DNA of 64,000 nt from an uncultured Myxococcales bacterium (GTDB lineage: Bacteria; Myxococcota_A; UBA9042; DTJE01), in the NCBI GenBank assembly GCA_903936705.1, contig CAIZWN010000008.1, forward strand, positions 1 through 64,000, in the 5' to 3' direction. A program made the position numbers and the translations under genes. Under the pieces are notes generated by a model. The model did not search any database. It was not told the origin of the DNA and saw nothing but the letters and a program-made list of their open reading frames with translations. Every line of letters starts with the position of its first letter. Position 1 is the first letter of the stretch. Of the stretch, positions 1-8,944 are shown piece after piece.

Positions 1-150
1 CGTCACGCCAACGGACGTTACGCCAACGGACGTTACGCCAACGGACGTTACGCCAACGGACGTTACGCCAACGGACGTTACGCCAACGGACGTTACGCCA
101 ACGGACGTTACGCCAACGGACGTCCCACCAGTTGACGTCCCGCAGACGGA
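1..150 (+). repeat. 15-bp tandem repeat encoding VTPTD
   Basis: Eight consecutive 15-bp units (CGTTACGCCAACGGA, the first with C for T) fill positions 1-120, followed by two degenerate units to 150. In the reading frame of the following gene each unit encodes Val-Thr-Pro-Thr-Asp, and the degenerate units read VPPVD and VPQTD. The array begins at or before the window edge, so its true copy number is unknown. Such Pro/Thr/Asp repeats are typical of extended linkers behind a lipoprotein anchor. The near-identity of the units implies recent slippage expansion. Confidence 0.95.
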
Positions 151-814
151 TCTGGCCTCGGTACTCCTTGATGTCAAGATCCTCATCAATGAGAGCAGCT
201 TGGATGGGGATTTTACGATGCCAGGCGTGAAGGTGGAACTGGTATCCGGCGTTGATGGTGCGCCGACCGGTCCGACCGAAACCTCGGACGCGGATGGATA
301 CGTCACATTCCAACTCATGGGAAATACGATCTTCAACGTCAAGCTGTCGAAGGCCGGCGATATCGATTCCTACACGTTCGGCCTGGTGGCCCAGGGCAAT
401 GAACTTGGGGCGGGTATACTATCTAACGCAGTCGTTGAGGCACTTCCCGTCATGGTTGGAACAACCTTGGATACCTCAAAAGGGTTGCTGATAGGGACGC
501 TCCTCTTCAGACCAGACAACGGCGCCGACCAGGGCATCGGCTGTGCAACCGTCGAAGTGGCGCCTTTGGGCGAGATCTTCTACGTCGGTCCTGACGGTCC
601 CGCGAAGCTTGCCGACCTGTCCTCAACGACCACCGCGGATTCCGGCTATCTGGCCCTGAACCTGACGGCCGGAAGCGTCACGCTCACAGCGAAGGTCGGC
701 GGGACCACGGTTGCCACAGGCACTGCGCTTGTATTTGCCAACTCCGTCACGACGAACCTCCCACTGATCAGCACCGGGACGACCAACCCCACCCCCGTTG
801 GATGCACGCAGTAG
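2..814 (+). CDS. Secreted or lipoprotein-like protein, 5' end missing, VTPTD linker plus beta-sandwich domains
   Basis: The open frame enters from the left edge, so start and signal sequence are outside the window. The visible part has three regions. First comes a VTPTD linker (codons 1-50). Second is a domain resembling carboxypeptidase regulatory-like or Ig-like carrier folds, with the pattern MPGVKVEL...TSDADGYVTFQL. Third is another beta-rich segment with the same kind of element (TTTADSGYLALNLTAGSVTL). It ends PVGCTQ. No catalytic motif is visible. By analogy with other lipoproteins here (25474-27030 and 44208-45401), the missing N-terminus is probably a lipobox followed by this Asp/Val/Pro-rich spacer, but that is inference. 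The internal ATG at 200 is not the real start. Confidence 0.7.
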   Translation, partial: VTPTDVTPTDVTPTDVTPTDVTPTDVTPTDVTPTDVTPTDVPPVDVPQTDLASVLLDVKILINESSLDGDFTMPGVKVELVSGVDGAPTGPTETSDADGYVTFQLMGNTIFNVKLSKAGDIDSYTFGLVAQGNELGAGILSNAVVEALPVMVGTTLDTSKGLLIGTLLFRPDNGADQGIGCATVEVAPLGEIFYVGPDGPAKLADLSSTTTADSGYLALNLTAGSVTLTAKVGGTTVATGTALVFANSVTTNLPLISTGTTNPTPVGCTQ

Positions 815-904
815 GACGGTCTGACTCCACTTGTTCCCGCCATTCCTTTGACTCCCTCCGATCCATTTGTTACGTTGCAGCGGCTTGGGACGGGTAGGAG
901 CCGG

Positions 905-2914
905 ATGCACGGGGTGCCAAGCACCGAGGCGGTCCTGGGTGTTGCAGCTGGTTGCAGCCTGCGATGCGCTTTCTGTGATCGCGCGCCAGACCGGTCCGGG
1001 ATTCGTCCTTCCGAGATACTCTCCCCCGACTTCCCCCTGCCCTTCGCCCGACGCATCGTTATCGGTTTTGGGGACGTCGCTAACCTTCCGCTGGAACCTC
1101 TGATCGAACGCCTTAGGGCAGCAAATGTCGAGGAGGTGCTGGTCTACGCGCACGCTGGAACCGATGCCAGTCGCATCGCGAGCCTCGCGGCGGCAGGCCT
1201 GACAGGCGTGCTGGTTCAGGTGCCGGCTGCCGACGCCGAGGCCATCGCGCGACTTACCCGAGGCACTGCCACGGTCGGCAAACTGGCCCGATTCCTGGAT
1301 GCCGTGGCAGCAATGACCCTCGCAGTCGAGATCGAGACCCCCGTGCTGCCTTCGACGCATGTGCGCCTGGCGGACACGGTCCGGCGGACCCTGCGTCGCA
1401 TTTGCCGTCCCGCAACGATCCACCTGGCCTTCGGAGCCGAGGGCCTGTCCGGCCCGCCGATCCCCTGGGACTTTCGCAAAGCGACGGCGGACGTACAGTC
1501 GGCCCTCGAGGCAGCACGCGAATTCGGAGCGACCGTCCGGTTCGCGAGTCCGGTGCCGCCGCCCTGCCTCCTGAACCTGACCGTCCTGGACGCGTCGTTG
1601 TACCCCGCACTGAAGGCGGACCCGTCCCGAACCGGAGCGCCGGGACCTTTCCAGGCCTGCGATGAATGCGTGGCCGCGGGATCCTGCGCCCCTGTGGTTC
1701 CCCATTTCGCCCCTTCGACCGCGCTGGGTCAGGTTCAACCGATCCGTCCGGAACGCGGCCCGGCCACAACCTCGGCGGAACTGTACATCAGGCACGCCAC
1801 CCTCGCGGACCTGCGCCAGCGGATTGACCGCGGGCCCCGTCCGGCCTGTCTCAGCCCCTGGAGCGTGCTGGCAGCCCACAACCCCAACGGATCGGTCACG
1901 CCGTGTCGCGGCAGCCTTTTGCGCGACGCGGTTTACGCCGTCACCGGCAACTGGCTTTCACAGCCCCTGCTGGAGGTCTGGAACTCGGACGGGATGCGCC
2001 AGGTCCGGCGGGCCCACGCTGCGGGGCAGCCGCATCGCACCTGCAAGGACCATTGCCCGGTGTTCTTCGGATCGGCCCACATGACGGACCTGCCGTCCTC
2101 GATCCCGATGGGCCGCGCGTTCTCCGACAACCTCGTCCTTCAGTTGCAGGAAATGCTGGACGGCGCGGATGTCCTTCAATCGCGTCCAACGTGCCTGGTG
2201 ATCTCGCCGTCGCTGACCTGCAACAACCACTGCCGGATGTGCTCGGTGCACGACGACGTACGACCGTGGACCGAAATGCCCCCCGAGGTATGGGCCTCGA
2301 TGGAGGAGATGCTGCCGACCCTTCGGGACCTGTCGTTCGCGGGCGCCGAGCCGCTGACGTCCCCCCGTTTTGCCGAACTGGTGCGCCGATGCGACACGGA
2401 TCGCTATCCGGACCTCGAGATGACGCTGACCACCAACGGCCTGTTGCTGGAACCGGCCCTGCTGCGAGACATGGCACGGGCACGCTTCCGAACGGTTATC
2501 GTGTCGATCAATGCCTCATCCGATGCTACCTACGAACGGATCACGGGAACACGGGGCGGCTACCTGCGGGCGATGACGGGCGTGCGTACCCTGTTGGATG
2601 CCTGTTCAGGGTGGCGGAACCGCCCGCAGGTCGTCCTGAGTTTTGTAGTGATGCGTTCCAACGCTCACGAAATGGCGGCCTTCGTGGATCTGGCGGTGGC
2701 ACTGGGCGTCGGCTTCCGGTTACTGCCGGTGGAACGGGATGCGGGCGGCGAAAGCATCTTCACGGACGCGAAGGTACTGGGCAGCATCCTGGACCGTATC
2801 GCGCAGGAGATCCGGCCCCGGGTCGCCGGAATCCCCTGGGCGCAGGCCGAGATCGATTTGCTGCAGGCACGCCTGCGCTTCCGGCTGAACTCTGGTGATC
2901 TTGCGCCCTTGTAA
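905..2914 (+). CDS. Protein with two radical-SAM cysteine motifs
   Basis: About 669 residues. The start is set at ATG 905 because GGAG lies four bases upstream; the frame stays open to a TTG at 848. Two separate CxxxCxxC motifs are visible: CSLRCAFC about 17 residues from the start and CNNHCRMC in the second half. Between them lie Cys clusters (CDECVAAGSC, and TPCRGS followed by TCKDHCPVF) that resemble SPASM/twitch auxiliary-cluster ligands. The C-terminal copy has features of a complete radical-SAM TIM barrel (LSFAGAEPL, TLTTNGLLLE, VSINASSD). The N-terminal copy lacks an obvious GGEP-like SAM site. The arrangement suggests an SPASM-type enzyme acting on a peptide or small molecule, but the substrate is unknown. 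No obvious peptide-precursor gene is adjacent. Confidence 0.8.
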   Translation: MHGVPSTEAVLGVAAGCSLRCAFCDRAPDRSGIRPSEILSPDFPLPFARRIVIGFGDVANLPLEPLIERLRAANVEEVLVYAHAGTDASRIASLAAAGLTGVLVQVPAADAEAIARLTRGTATVGKLARFLDAVAAMTLAVEIETPVLPSTHVRLADTVRRTLRRICRPATIHLAFGAEGLSGPPIPWDFRKATADVQSALEAAREFGATVRFASPVPPPCLLNLTVLDASLYPALKADPSRTGAPGPFQACDECVAAGSCAPVVPHFAPSTALGQVQPIRPERGPATTSAELYIRHATLADLRQRIDRGPRPACLSPWSVLAAHNPNGSVTPCRGSLLRDAVYAVTGNWLSQPLLEVWNSDGMRQVRRAHAAGQPHRTCKDHCPVFFGSAHMTDLPSSIPMGRAFSDNLVLQLQEMLDGADVLQSRPTCLVISPSLTCNNHCRMCSVHDDVRPWTEMPPEVWASMEEMLPTLRDLSFAGAEPLTSPRFAELVRRCDTDRYPDLEMTLTTNGLLLEPALLRDMARARFRTVIVSINASSDATYERITGTRGGYLRAMTGVRTLLDACSGWRNRPQVVLSFVVMRSNAHEMAAFVDLAVALGVGFRLLPVERDAGGESIFTDAKVLGSILDRIAQEIRPRVAGIPWAQAEIDLLQARLRFRLNSGDLAPL

Positions 2915-3042
2915 ACATTGCCAGGTTGGATCGCCTGCGTAAGCCCGACTGAACGACGGTTTCAGGACGTTAAAACTGGCTTGTTTACTTCACAAACGTT
3001 AACGTCATTGGTCGAGTTTCTTCTCGCACCCGATGAGAATCG

Positions 3043-5305
3043 ATGCCTGGACCAATTAATCGTGACGCGACCCTACGTATCTTCTTGGACATCCTCTGGC
3101 TGCCGGTACTGCTCTCGGTGCTTCTGATTGCCTTGTCCATTTCGATCTGGTGGAATCTCGATAATCTGGAACACATCGCCTTGAAACGCAAGGTTGACAC
3201 CCTGGCCGCAACAGTCGCCTCACGTATCGAAGCCGACCTGCACAACCGGATTCCCGCCCTCCAACGGATGGCCCGAACGTTAAACGTCAGCGAAGGCGGC
3301 TCAACTGACAAATTCCAGATCGAGGCTCGCAGATACATTGACGATGTCCCTGGGTTCCAGGCGCTTGAATGGGCCGACCGGGATTTCATCGTACGTACAG
3401 TCGTTCCCATCGAAGGAAACGAACAGGCATACAATCTAAACCTCGCTTTCGAACGAACGCGCCGCCTCGCCATGGAACATGCCAGGGATGACGGACTGCC
3501 GGCAGCGGCAGGCCCGGTTAATCTGGTCCAGGGGGGGGAAAGGGCTCCTGATGTTTTTTCCCCTTTCGGGACAGTCAGATGGATTCCTGGTGGCCGTCCT
3601 GAGGACCCAGGAGTGGCTGGATCACGTTCTAGAGCACGAAATCTACGGTGCAAAGGAGGATTTCCGGGTCACCGTCAGCATCAACAGCACCCTCCTGTAC
3701 CAGCAACCCGGTTGGGATGACGTCACCGACATCGGTTATCAAGCGATCACCACCGCACAATTTATGGGCCACAGCCTAGAGATCCGCTTGCTGCCGACGC
3801 AGGCCTTCATTGACAACTGTCGGACGTGGGCGCCATTCCTGGTAGGCGTCTTTGGGGTCTTGATGTCGTTGACCATTGGCCTGATCGTGTTCCTGGACCA
3901 GAAGGCGGGCCGGGAGGCCCGAAAGGCCGAATTGGCGAGTGCAATTTCGGAAACCGCTACGCGCAACTTCAAGACGACCAACGACAATCTCCAACAAGTG
4001 CTGAGTAGATTGAATCTGGCCACGACTACAGGCCAGATTGGCATCTGGACCTGGGACATAAAGACCAACCAATTGATCTGGAACCAGCAGATGTTCGTAT
4101 TGTTTGGTATACCGCCGGATGTCATCCCAACCTTTGAAACCTGGAAAGGCACGCTCCACCCCGAGGACACGGAGTCAACGATAGCCCTGTTGTGGGCGGC
4201 AGTCGAGGGTCGCGCGGTGTTCGATACACGTTTCCGTATCCGCCTGGCCTCCGGCGAGGAACGATACATCCGGGCCAGGGCACAGATTGAACGCGACCAA
4301 GTCGGGAAGGCCATTTTCGTGACCGGCATCAACATGGACATCAGCGACCGCCTTCGGAGGGAAGAGGCGCTGCAAAAAAGCGAGGAAATGACGAGACTCC
4401 TGCTGGACTCGACTTCCCAGCCAATCTACGGAATCGACACCCACGGAAAATGCACGTTCGCAAACCAGGCCTGCGTGGAAACCCTTGGCTACCATCGGGT
4501 CGAGCGGCTGATTGGGCAGAACATGCACCAGTTGATTCACCACTCGCACGAGAATGGCAGTCCGATAGCCGAAACGGACTGCCACATCTTCCGGGCCTTC
4601 GCCGAGAACCGGGGCACTCACCGGGATGACGAGGTGTTGTGGCGAGCCGACGGTACCTGCTTCAAGGCGGAATACTGGTCGCACCCCCAGACCTTGAACG
4701 GGAAGGTGATTGGGGCCGCGGTCCTGTTCTCCGACATCTCGGATCGCAAATTACGGGAAGAACAGGCGCTCCACATGGCAACCCACGACCACCTGACCGG
4801 CCTCCCAAATGTGCGGCTGGCCAATGACCGGCTTTCTGTCGCACTGGGACTTTCGAAACGCAATCGAGATATCGTCGCCGTGATGTTCCTGGACCTCGAC
4901 GGTTTCAAGTCCATCAACGACAGCTTTGGGCATGATGCAGGGGACGAGGTGCTGCGGCAGGTGGCACAGCGGTTGCTGATCGGCCTGCGATCAACCGACA
5001 CGGCCGCACGCATCGGGGGAGACGAGTTCCTGGTCGTAGCCGGCGGACTTCATTCCCCCGAAAACGCCGCCGGGCTGGCCCAAAAACTGATCCAGCTGGT
5101 GGCACAGCCGATTCTGCATTTGGGAGAGTTGGTCCCCATCGGGATCAGCATCGGGCTTGCGTTGTTTCCAAACCATTCGAATGAACAAGAGGACCTGATC
5201 AAACTGGCCGACAATGCAATGTACCTGGCCAAGAAGAAGGGCTCGAACCGTTTTTGTTTCTCGGAGGCTGTTCCCAAGGCAGATCAAGGCAGCGACCCTG
5301 CGTGA
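3043..5305 (+). pseudogene. CHASE-PAS-PAS-GGDEF diguanylate cyclase, frameshifted at a G8 tract
   Basis: Two overlapping frames (3043-3720 and 3479-5305) make one 753-residue protein if one base is removed from the G8 run at 3531-3538. The join then reads NLVQGG-KGLLMFFPL. The N-terminus has a transmembrane helix (about residues 17-38) and a CHASE-like periplasmic sensor domain. A second membrane segment follows (WAPFLVGVFGVLMSLTIGLI), then two PAS domains with a PAC motif, and a C-terminal GGDEF domain with an intact RIGGDEF active site. No EAL domain is present. If functional it would make cyclic di-GMP in response to an external signal. With G8, the sensor is separated from the catalytic part. 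A sequencing error, a true mutation or phase variation are all possible. The first ATG (3043) has only a weak ribosome site. Confidence 0.8.
3531..3538 (+). repeat. G8 homopolymer at the frameshift point
   Basis: Eight consecutive G residues interrupt the CHASE-GGDEF reading frame; seven would keep it open. A T6 run follows 17 bases later. Homopolymers of this length can vary by slippage in vivo and are also common assembly errors. Confidence 0.9.
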
Positions 5306-5444
5306 CGAGGTCCGTAGTGGGCAGGCCTCGACAAAGATAAGACCTGCAATTTGAATCCACCACCAGCCGACGACAGTGCTACGATTTGCCGATTGATCAG
5401 GCCCCGGAAAAACACGGGGTTCCTGCTAGCCGGAGTGGTCACCG

Positions 5445-7373
5445 ATGATCCTTCGCCTTCGAACCCGTCTAGTTCTGGGGCTCCTTCTTCCCATCATCAT
5501 CGTCGGACTCATATCGACGTTCGTCGGAGCCGGCATGATTGGCCGCAGCCTTTCGCTGCAAGCCCAGCATAACCTTCAGTTGGACCTCAACTCCGCGCGC
5601 CTCATCTACAACAAGGCCCTTGACGAGATGCAGGGGCCGGTCCGGTTCACGGCTTTCGATCCGGCCATCCGGAACGCCCTTGCCGGTGGTCCAATCGAAC
5701 CAGCATTGTCGCGGATGAACCTCCTGCGCAAACAGCATCCTCTGGATATTCTTGACCTGCTGGACCCTTCGGGGAAGGTCGTCATCCGCGCCCGAACGCC
5801 CTCGCGTTCCGGGGATTCCCTGGCCGCGGACCCCACGATTCGAGCGGTCATGGAAGGTCGGGAGTATGCGACCTCGACGGCAATCGCGACTTCCGAGGAA
5901 CTGCGCCAGGAGGCCGACGAACTTGCCGACCTGGCTCGGATCCCGATTCCGGCGACGCCTGATTCCCCGGCAAGTGTGGAAGAACGTGGATTGCTGATTA
6001 AGACGGCCGTGGCGGTGAAGGCCGACGATGGCCGACTGCTGGGCATCCTTTATGGCGCGCGACTCCTGAATCGCGACGAGCACATCGTCGATGATATCTA
6101 CCGGACGGTCTTCAAGGGCGAAAGCTACGAGGGCAGACAGGTCGGCGAGGCCACGATCTGCCTGGACGACGTCCGCATCTCCACACTGGTCCTTCAGGAC
6201 GGCCACAGGGCGATAGGTACGCGCATCGCACCCTCGGTTCGCAATCTGGTGATGAACCAGGGACTGCCGTGGGTGGGGAGGGCCTCCGTCATCGGTGCAT
6301 GGCACCTCACGGCCTACGAACCCATCCTCGATATCTCGGGTCGGGTCATCGGCAACCTCGCGATAGGCATCCTCGAAAAAAAGCTTACCGTAGTCCGCCA
6401 GGAGCACCTGGCTGTGTTCCTGGCAATCACCCTCGGCGGCGTGATCCTGTCGCTGATCATCGCAAGCCTCATGGCGAGAAACGTGACAACGCCGATGCGA
6501 AAGCTGCTGCTTGCAGTGCAGCAGGTGGCCGGCGGCAATCTCGAGCACCAGGTTGACACCCAATCCAGCGTCCACGAGATCGCGCAAATCGGGAGGCACT
6601 TCAACAGGATGTCACTGGCCCTGAAGGAACGCGACCTGGTCATCCGGCGCCAGACCGAAGAGAAGATCAGCCGCAGCGAGAGGCTGACCATCGTCGGACG
6701 CCTGGCTGCCGGCGTGGCCCATCAGATCAATAATCCCCTGGGCGGCATCATGCTTTTCAGCAACCTGCTGCTGCGCAAGGCTCCCGAACGGGGCATCGAG
6801 AGGGAGAACCTGGAACGGATATCCAACGAGGCCAAGCGCTGCCAGAAGATTGTCCAGGGACTTCTGGATTTCGCGCGCAACCGCGAACCGAAGCTCGAAC
6901 TGACCTTCATCAAGGACGTGATCGACAAGGCTCTGCAGTTGGTAGAGAACCAGGCGATGTTCCTGGACATACAGCTCGAAAGACGCCACGCCTCCGACTT
7001 GCCCATGGTCCGTGTAGACGTCGCACAGATGCAGGAGGTCTTTCTTAACCTGATCCTGAACGCGGTCGAATCAATGGGCGGCCGCGGCAAATTGATCGTC
7101 TTGACCGAGGTGACCGATGAAGGCAACAACGTCCGCATCAGCATTGCAGACAGCGGCCACGGAATCCCCGAGAACCTGATCGAACGCATATTCGAGCCGT
7201 TCTTCACGACCAAGGAGGAGGGCAAGGGCACCGGCCTGGGCTTGTCCATCAGCCGCGGCATCGTCGAAACACACGGCGGCAACATCTGGGCACGCAGCAA
7301 GCCTGGCGAAGGAACAACGTTCTTCATCCGCCTGCCGGCGGCTGCCGTAAAGGCCGCAGAGGGAGTCATTTGA
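5445..7373 (+). CDS. Membrane sensor histidine kinase (cache-like sensor, HAMP, HisKA, HATPase)
   Basis: 642 residues. Transmembrane helices at about 9-29 and 322-343 enclose a roughly 290-residue periplasmic region of single- or double-cache type. A HAMP linker follows (about 345-397), then a dimerisation domain with phospho-acceptor His426 in the H-box AAGVAHQINNPLGG, and an ATPase domain with N-box (LNLILNAVESMG), G1 (DSGHGIP), F-box (FEPFFTTK) and G2 (GKGTGLGLSI). The H-box and overall type match NtrB/ZraS-like kinases that pair with sigma54 activators. The stop overlaps the start of the downstream NtrC-family gene by one base (TGATG), so the two are translationally coupled and almost certainly a cognate pair. 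Confidence 0.95.
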   Translation: MILRLRTRLVLGLLLPIIIVGLISTFVGAGMIGRSLSLQAQHNLQLDLNSARLIYNKALDEMQGPVRFTAFDPAIRNALAGGPIEPALSRMNLLRKQHPLDILDLLDPSGKVVIRARTPSRSGDSLAADPTIRAVMEGREYATSTAIATSEELRQEADELADLARIPIPATPDSPASVEERGLLIKTAVAVKADDGRLLGILYGARLLNRDEHIVDDIYRTVFKGESYEGRQVGEATICLDDVRISTLVLQDGHRAIGTRIAPSVRNLVMNQGLPWVGRASVIGAWHLTAYEPILDISGRVIGNLAIGILEKKLTVVRQEHLAVFLAITLGGVILSLIIASLMARNVTTPMRKLLLAVQQVAGGNLEHQVDTQSSVHEIAQIGRHFNRMSLALKERDLVIRRQTEEKISRSERLTIVGRLAAGVAHQINNPLGGIMLFSNLLLRKAPERGIERENLERISNEAKRCQKIVQGLLDFARNREPKLELTFIKDVIDKALQLVENQAMFLDIQLERRHASDLPMVRVDVAQMQEVFLNLILNAVESMGGRGKLIVLTEVTDEGNNVRISIADSGHGIPENLIERIFEPFFTTKEEGKGTGLGLSISRGIVETHGGNIWARSKPGEGTTFFIRLPAAAVKAAEGVI

Positions 7374-8764
7374 TGCCGGTTTCAGCCAACATCCTGGTCA
7401 TCGACGATGACGAGTCGATCCGCCTCGGTTGCGCCCAGGCGCTGACCGAGGAGGGCCATCGCGTCCGGACCGCTGCCAACGGCATTCTCGGTCTTCGCAT
7501 GGCACAGGAGGAGTCCTTCGACGTCGTGCTTCTTGACCTGAGAATGCCGGGCATGGGTGGAATGGAGGTCCTGGAGAAGCTCAAGGAGGACAACCCCGAC
7601 GTCGTCGTAACTCTCATCACGGGCCTGGCCACCGTCGAATCGGCCGTCGAGGGAATGCGCAAGGGGGCGTGGGACTACCTGCCCAAGCCCTTCACACCCG
7701 AGATGCTGATCACCCTGGTCAATCGCGCGATCGAACACAAACGGCTGGCGCTGGAAAACGTGTATCTGCGCATGGCGCTGAAGGAGAAGTCAGGGACGGA
7801 CAACCTTGTCGGGCAATCCCCTGCCATGGCGCAGGTGGCGCAGATAATCGAAAAGGTGGCTCCATCGGATGCAACCGTCCTGCTGACTGGCGAGACTGGC
7901 GTGGGCAAGGAACTGGCAGCGCGCGCGCTGCACCGGCTGAGCTATCGCCGAGACAAGCCTTTCGTGACAGTCGATTGCGCAGCGCTGGTGGAATCCCTGT
8001 TCGAAAGCGAGCTTTTCGGGCACGTACGGGGGGCTTACACGGGCGCGACCGAGACGACCATCGGGAAATTCGAGCTGGCCCACACCGGCACCATCTTCTT
8101 CGACGAGGTCGGGAACATTCCGCTGTCCCTTCAGGTGAAGCTGTTGCGGGTCATTCAGGAGCGCGAGTTCATGAAGGTCGGCAGCTCCCGCAAGGTCAAG
8201 GTCGATGTGCGCATCATCGCGGCCACGAACAACGACCTCCTGCAGGACATCCGCAACGGGGACTTCCGCGAGGACCTCTTCTTCCGTCTGAGTGTGATTC
8301 CCATCCAGCTTCCGCCGCTTCGCGAACGGAAGGAGGACATCCGGTTGCTGGCGTACCACTTCCTGAAGAAATTCAGCGCCCGACGCAAGCGGAACGTGAC
8401 CGGATTCTCGGAAGAGATGCTGTGCGCGCTGGATGCCTACCCGTGGCCTGGGAACGTGCGCGAGATGGAGAACACAATCGAACGCGCCCTTGTGATGGCC
8501 GATGGCCCGATCATCGAGGCCAGCGATCTGATGTTCTACGGGCCGACCATGGCCAGTCCTGAACGGGCGCCGGTCGTTCCGGAGGCCCCGTCGCGTGACG
8601 ATGCGCCCGCCGAGACAGGCCAGCTTGCCAAGGTGGAAATGCGAGAGATTTCCACGGCGCTGGACAAGTTCGAGGGGCAGATGGCGCGGGCAGCCGAATA
8701 TCTGGGAATCAACAGGAAGACGCTGCGCGAGAAGATGCGCAAGTATGGGCTTGGCCGGGATTGA
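7373..8764 (+). CDS. NtrC-family sigma54-dependent response regulator
   Basis: 463 residues from the ATG at 7373, which has GAGGGAG just upstream; a TTG at 7370 is also in frame. The receiver domain carries acidic residues DDDE near position 11 and phospho-acceptor Asp55 (LLDLRMPGMGG). The AAA+ domain has Walker A GETGVGKE, the sigma54-contact loop in its GAYTGA form, Walker B IFFDEVG and the arginine-finger region LFFRLSVIPI. The C-terminal Fis-type helix-turn-helix is AEYLGINRKTLREKMRKYGL. Substitution of Phe by Tyr in the GAFTGA loop is known in active family members. A well-formed sigma54 promoter lies about 130 bp downstream, making the diaphorase operon its likely target. Confidence 0.95.
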   Translation: MPVSANILVIDDDESIRLGCAQALTEEGHRVRTAANGILGLRMAQEESFDVVLLDLRMPGMGGMEVLEKLKEDNPDVVVTLITGLATVESAVEGMRKGAWDYLPKPFTPEMLITLVNRAIEHKRLALENVYLRMALKEKSGTDNLVGQSPAMAQVAQIIEKVAPSDATVLLTGETGVGKELAARALHRLSYRRDKPFVTVDCAALVESLFESELFGHVRGAYTGATETTIGKFELAHTGTIFFDEVGNIPLSLQVKLLRVIQEREFMKVGSSRKVKVDVRIIAATNNDLLQDIRNGDFREDLFFRLSVIPIQLPPLRERKEDIRLLAYHFLKKFSARRKRNVTGFSEEMLCALDAYPWPGNVREMENTIERALVMADGPIIEASDLMFYGPTMASPERAPVVPEAPSRDDAPAETGQLAKVEMREISTALDKFEGQMARAAEYLGINRKTLREKMRKYGLGRD

Positions 8765-8814
8765 TCCTGGAGGGTACTTTTTCTCCCCACGCCGAAACGC
8801 CATGGATAAAAATG

Positions 8815-8848
8815 TATCGCGGTCACATGGCGATATCGCGGCCCATGT
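8815..8848. promoter_or_regulatory. Candidate enhancer (activator-binding) site upstream of the sigma54 promoter
   Basis: Two direct copies of TATCGCGG followed by a CATG-ending element occur at 8815-8829 and 8834-8847, with a 19-bp period. They overlap an inverted repeat ACATGG-N12-CCATGT at 8825-8848. The site is about 75-105 bp upstream of the predicted sigma54 transcription start, which is where NtrC-type activators bind. The direct and inverted symmetry is seen; the function is inferred. Confidence 0.4.
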
Positions 8849-8894
8849 CGTTCAACCCCCGGTAGTAACACCCTGAACCGAATTGTTTCGTCCG

Positions 8895-8910
8895 TGGCAT
8901 CAATCCTGCT
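8895..8910 (+). promoter_or_regulatory. Sigma54 (-24/-12) promoter of the diaphorase operon
   Basis: TGGCAT-CAATC-CTGCT matches the sigma54 consensus TGGCAC-N5-TTGCW at the invariant GG (8896-8897) and GC (8908-8909), with the required 10 bp between them. Transcription would begin near 8920. That leaves a short leader containing GGAGG (8933-8937) before the ATG at 8945. The upstream gene encodes a sigma54 activator. Confidence 0.7.
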
Positions 8911-8944
8911 GATGCAGCAGTCAGGCGTCACTGGAGGAAACACG

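Noticed and set aside
623-1879. Minus-strand frame of 418 codons opposite the first genes
   Set aside because: It runs antisense to the radical-SAM gene, has no recognisable family and starts within a GC-rich third-position shadow.
2918-3127. Small ORF between the radical-SAM and CHASE genes
   Set aside because: No ribosome site, no family features, and it overlaps the CHASE gene start.
5306-5444. Short GC hairpin (CCCCG/CGGGG) as a terminator or riboswitch
   Set aside because: Only five pairs and no U-tract; not enough to call.
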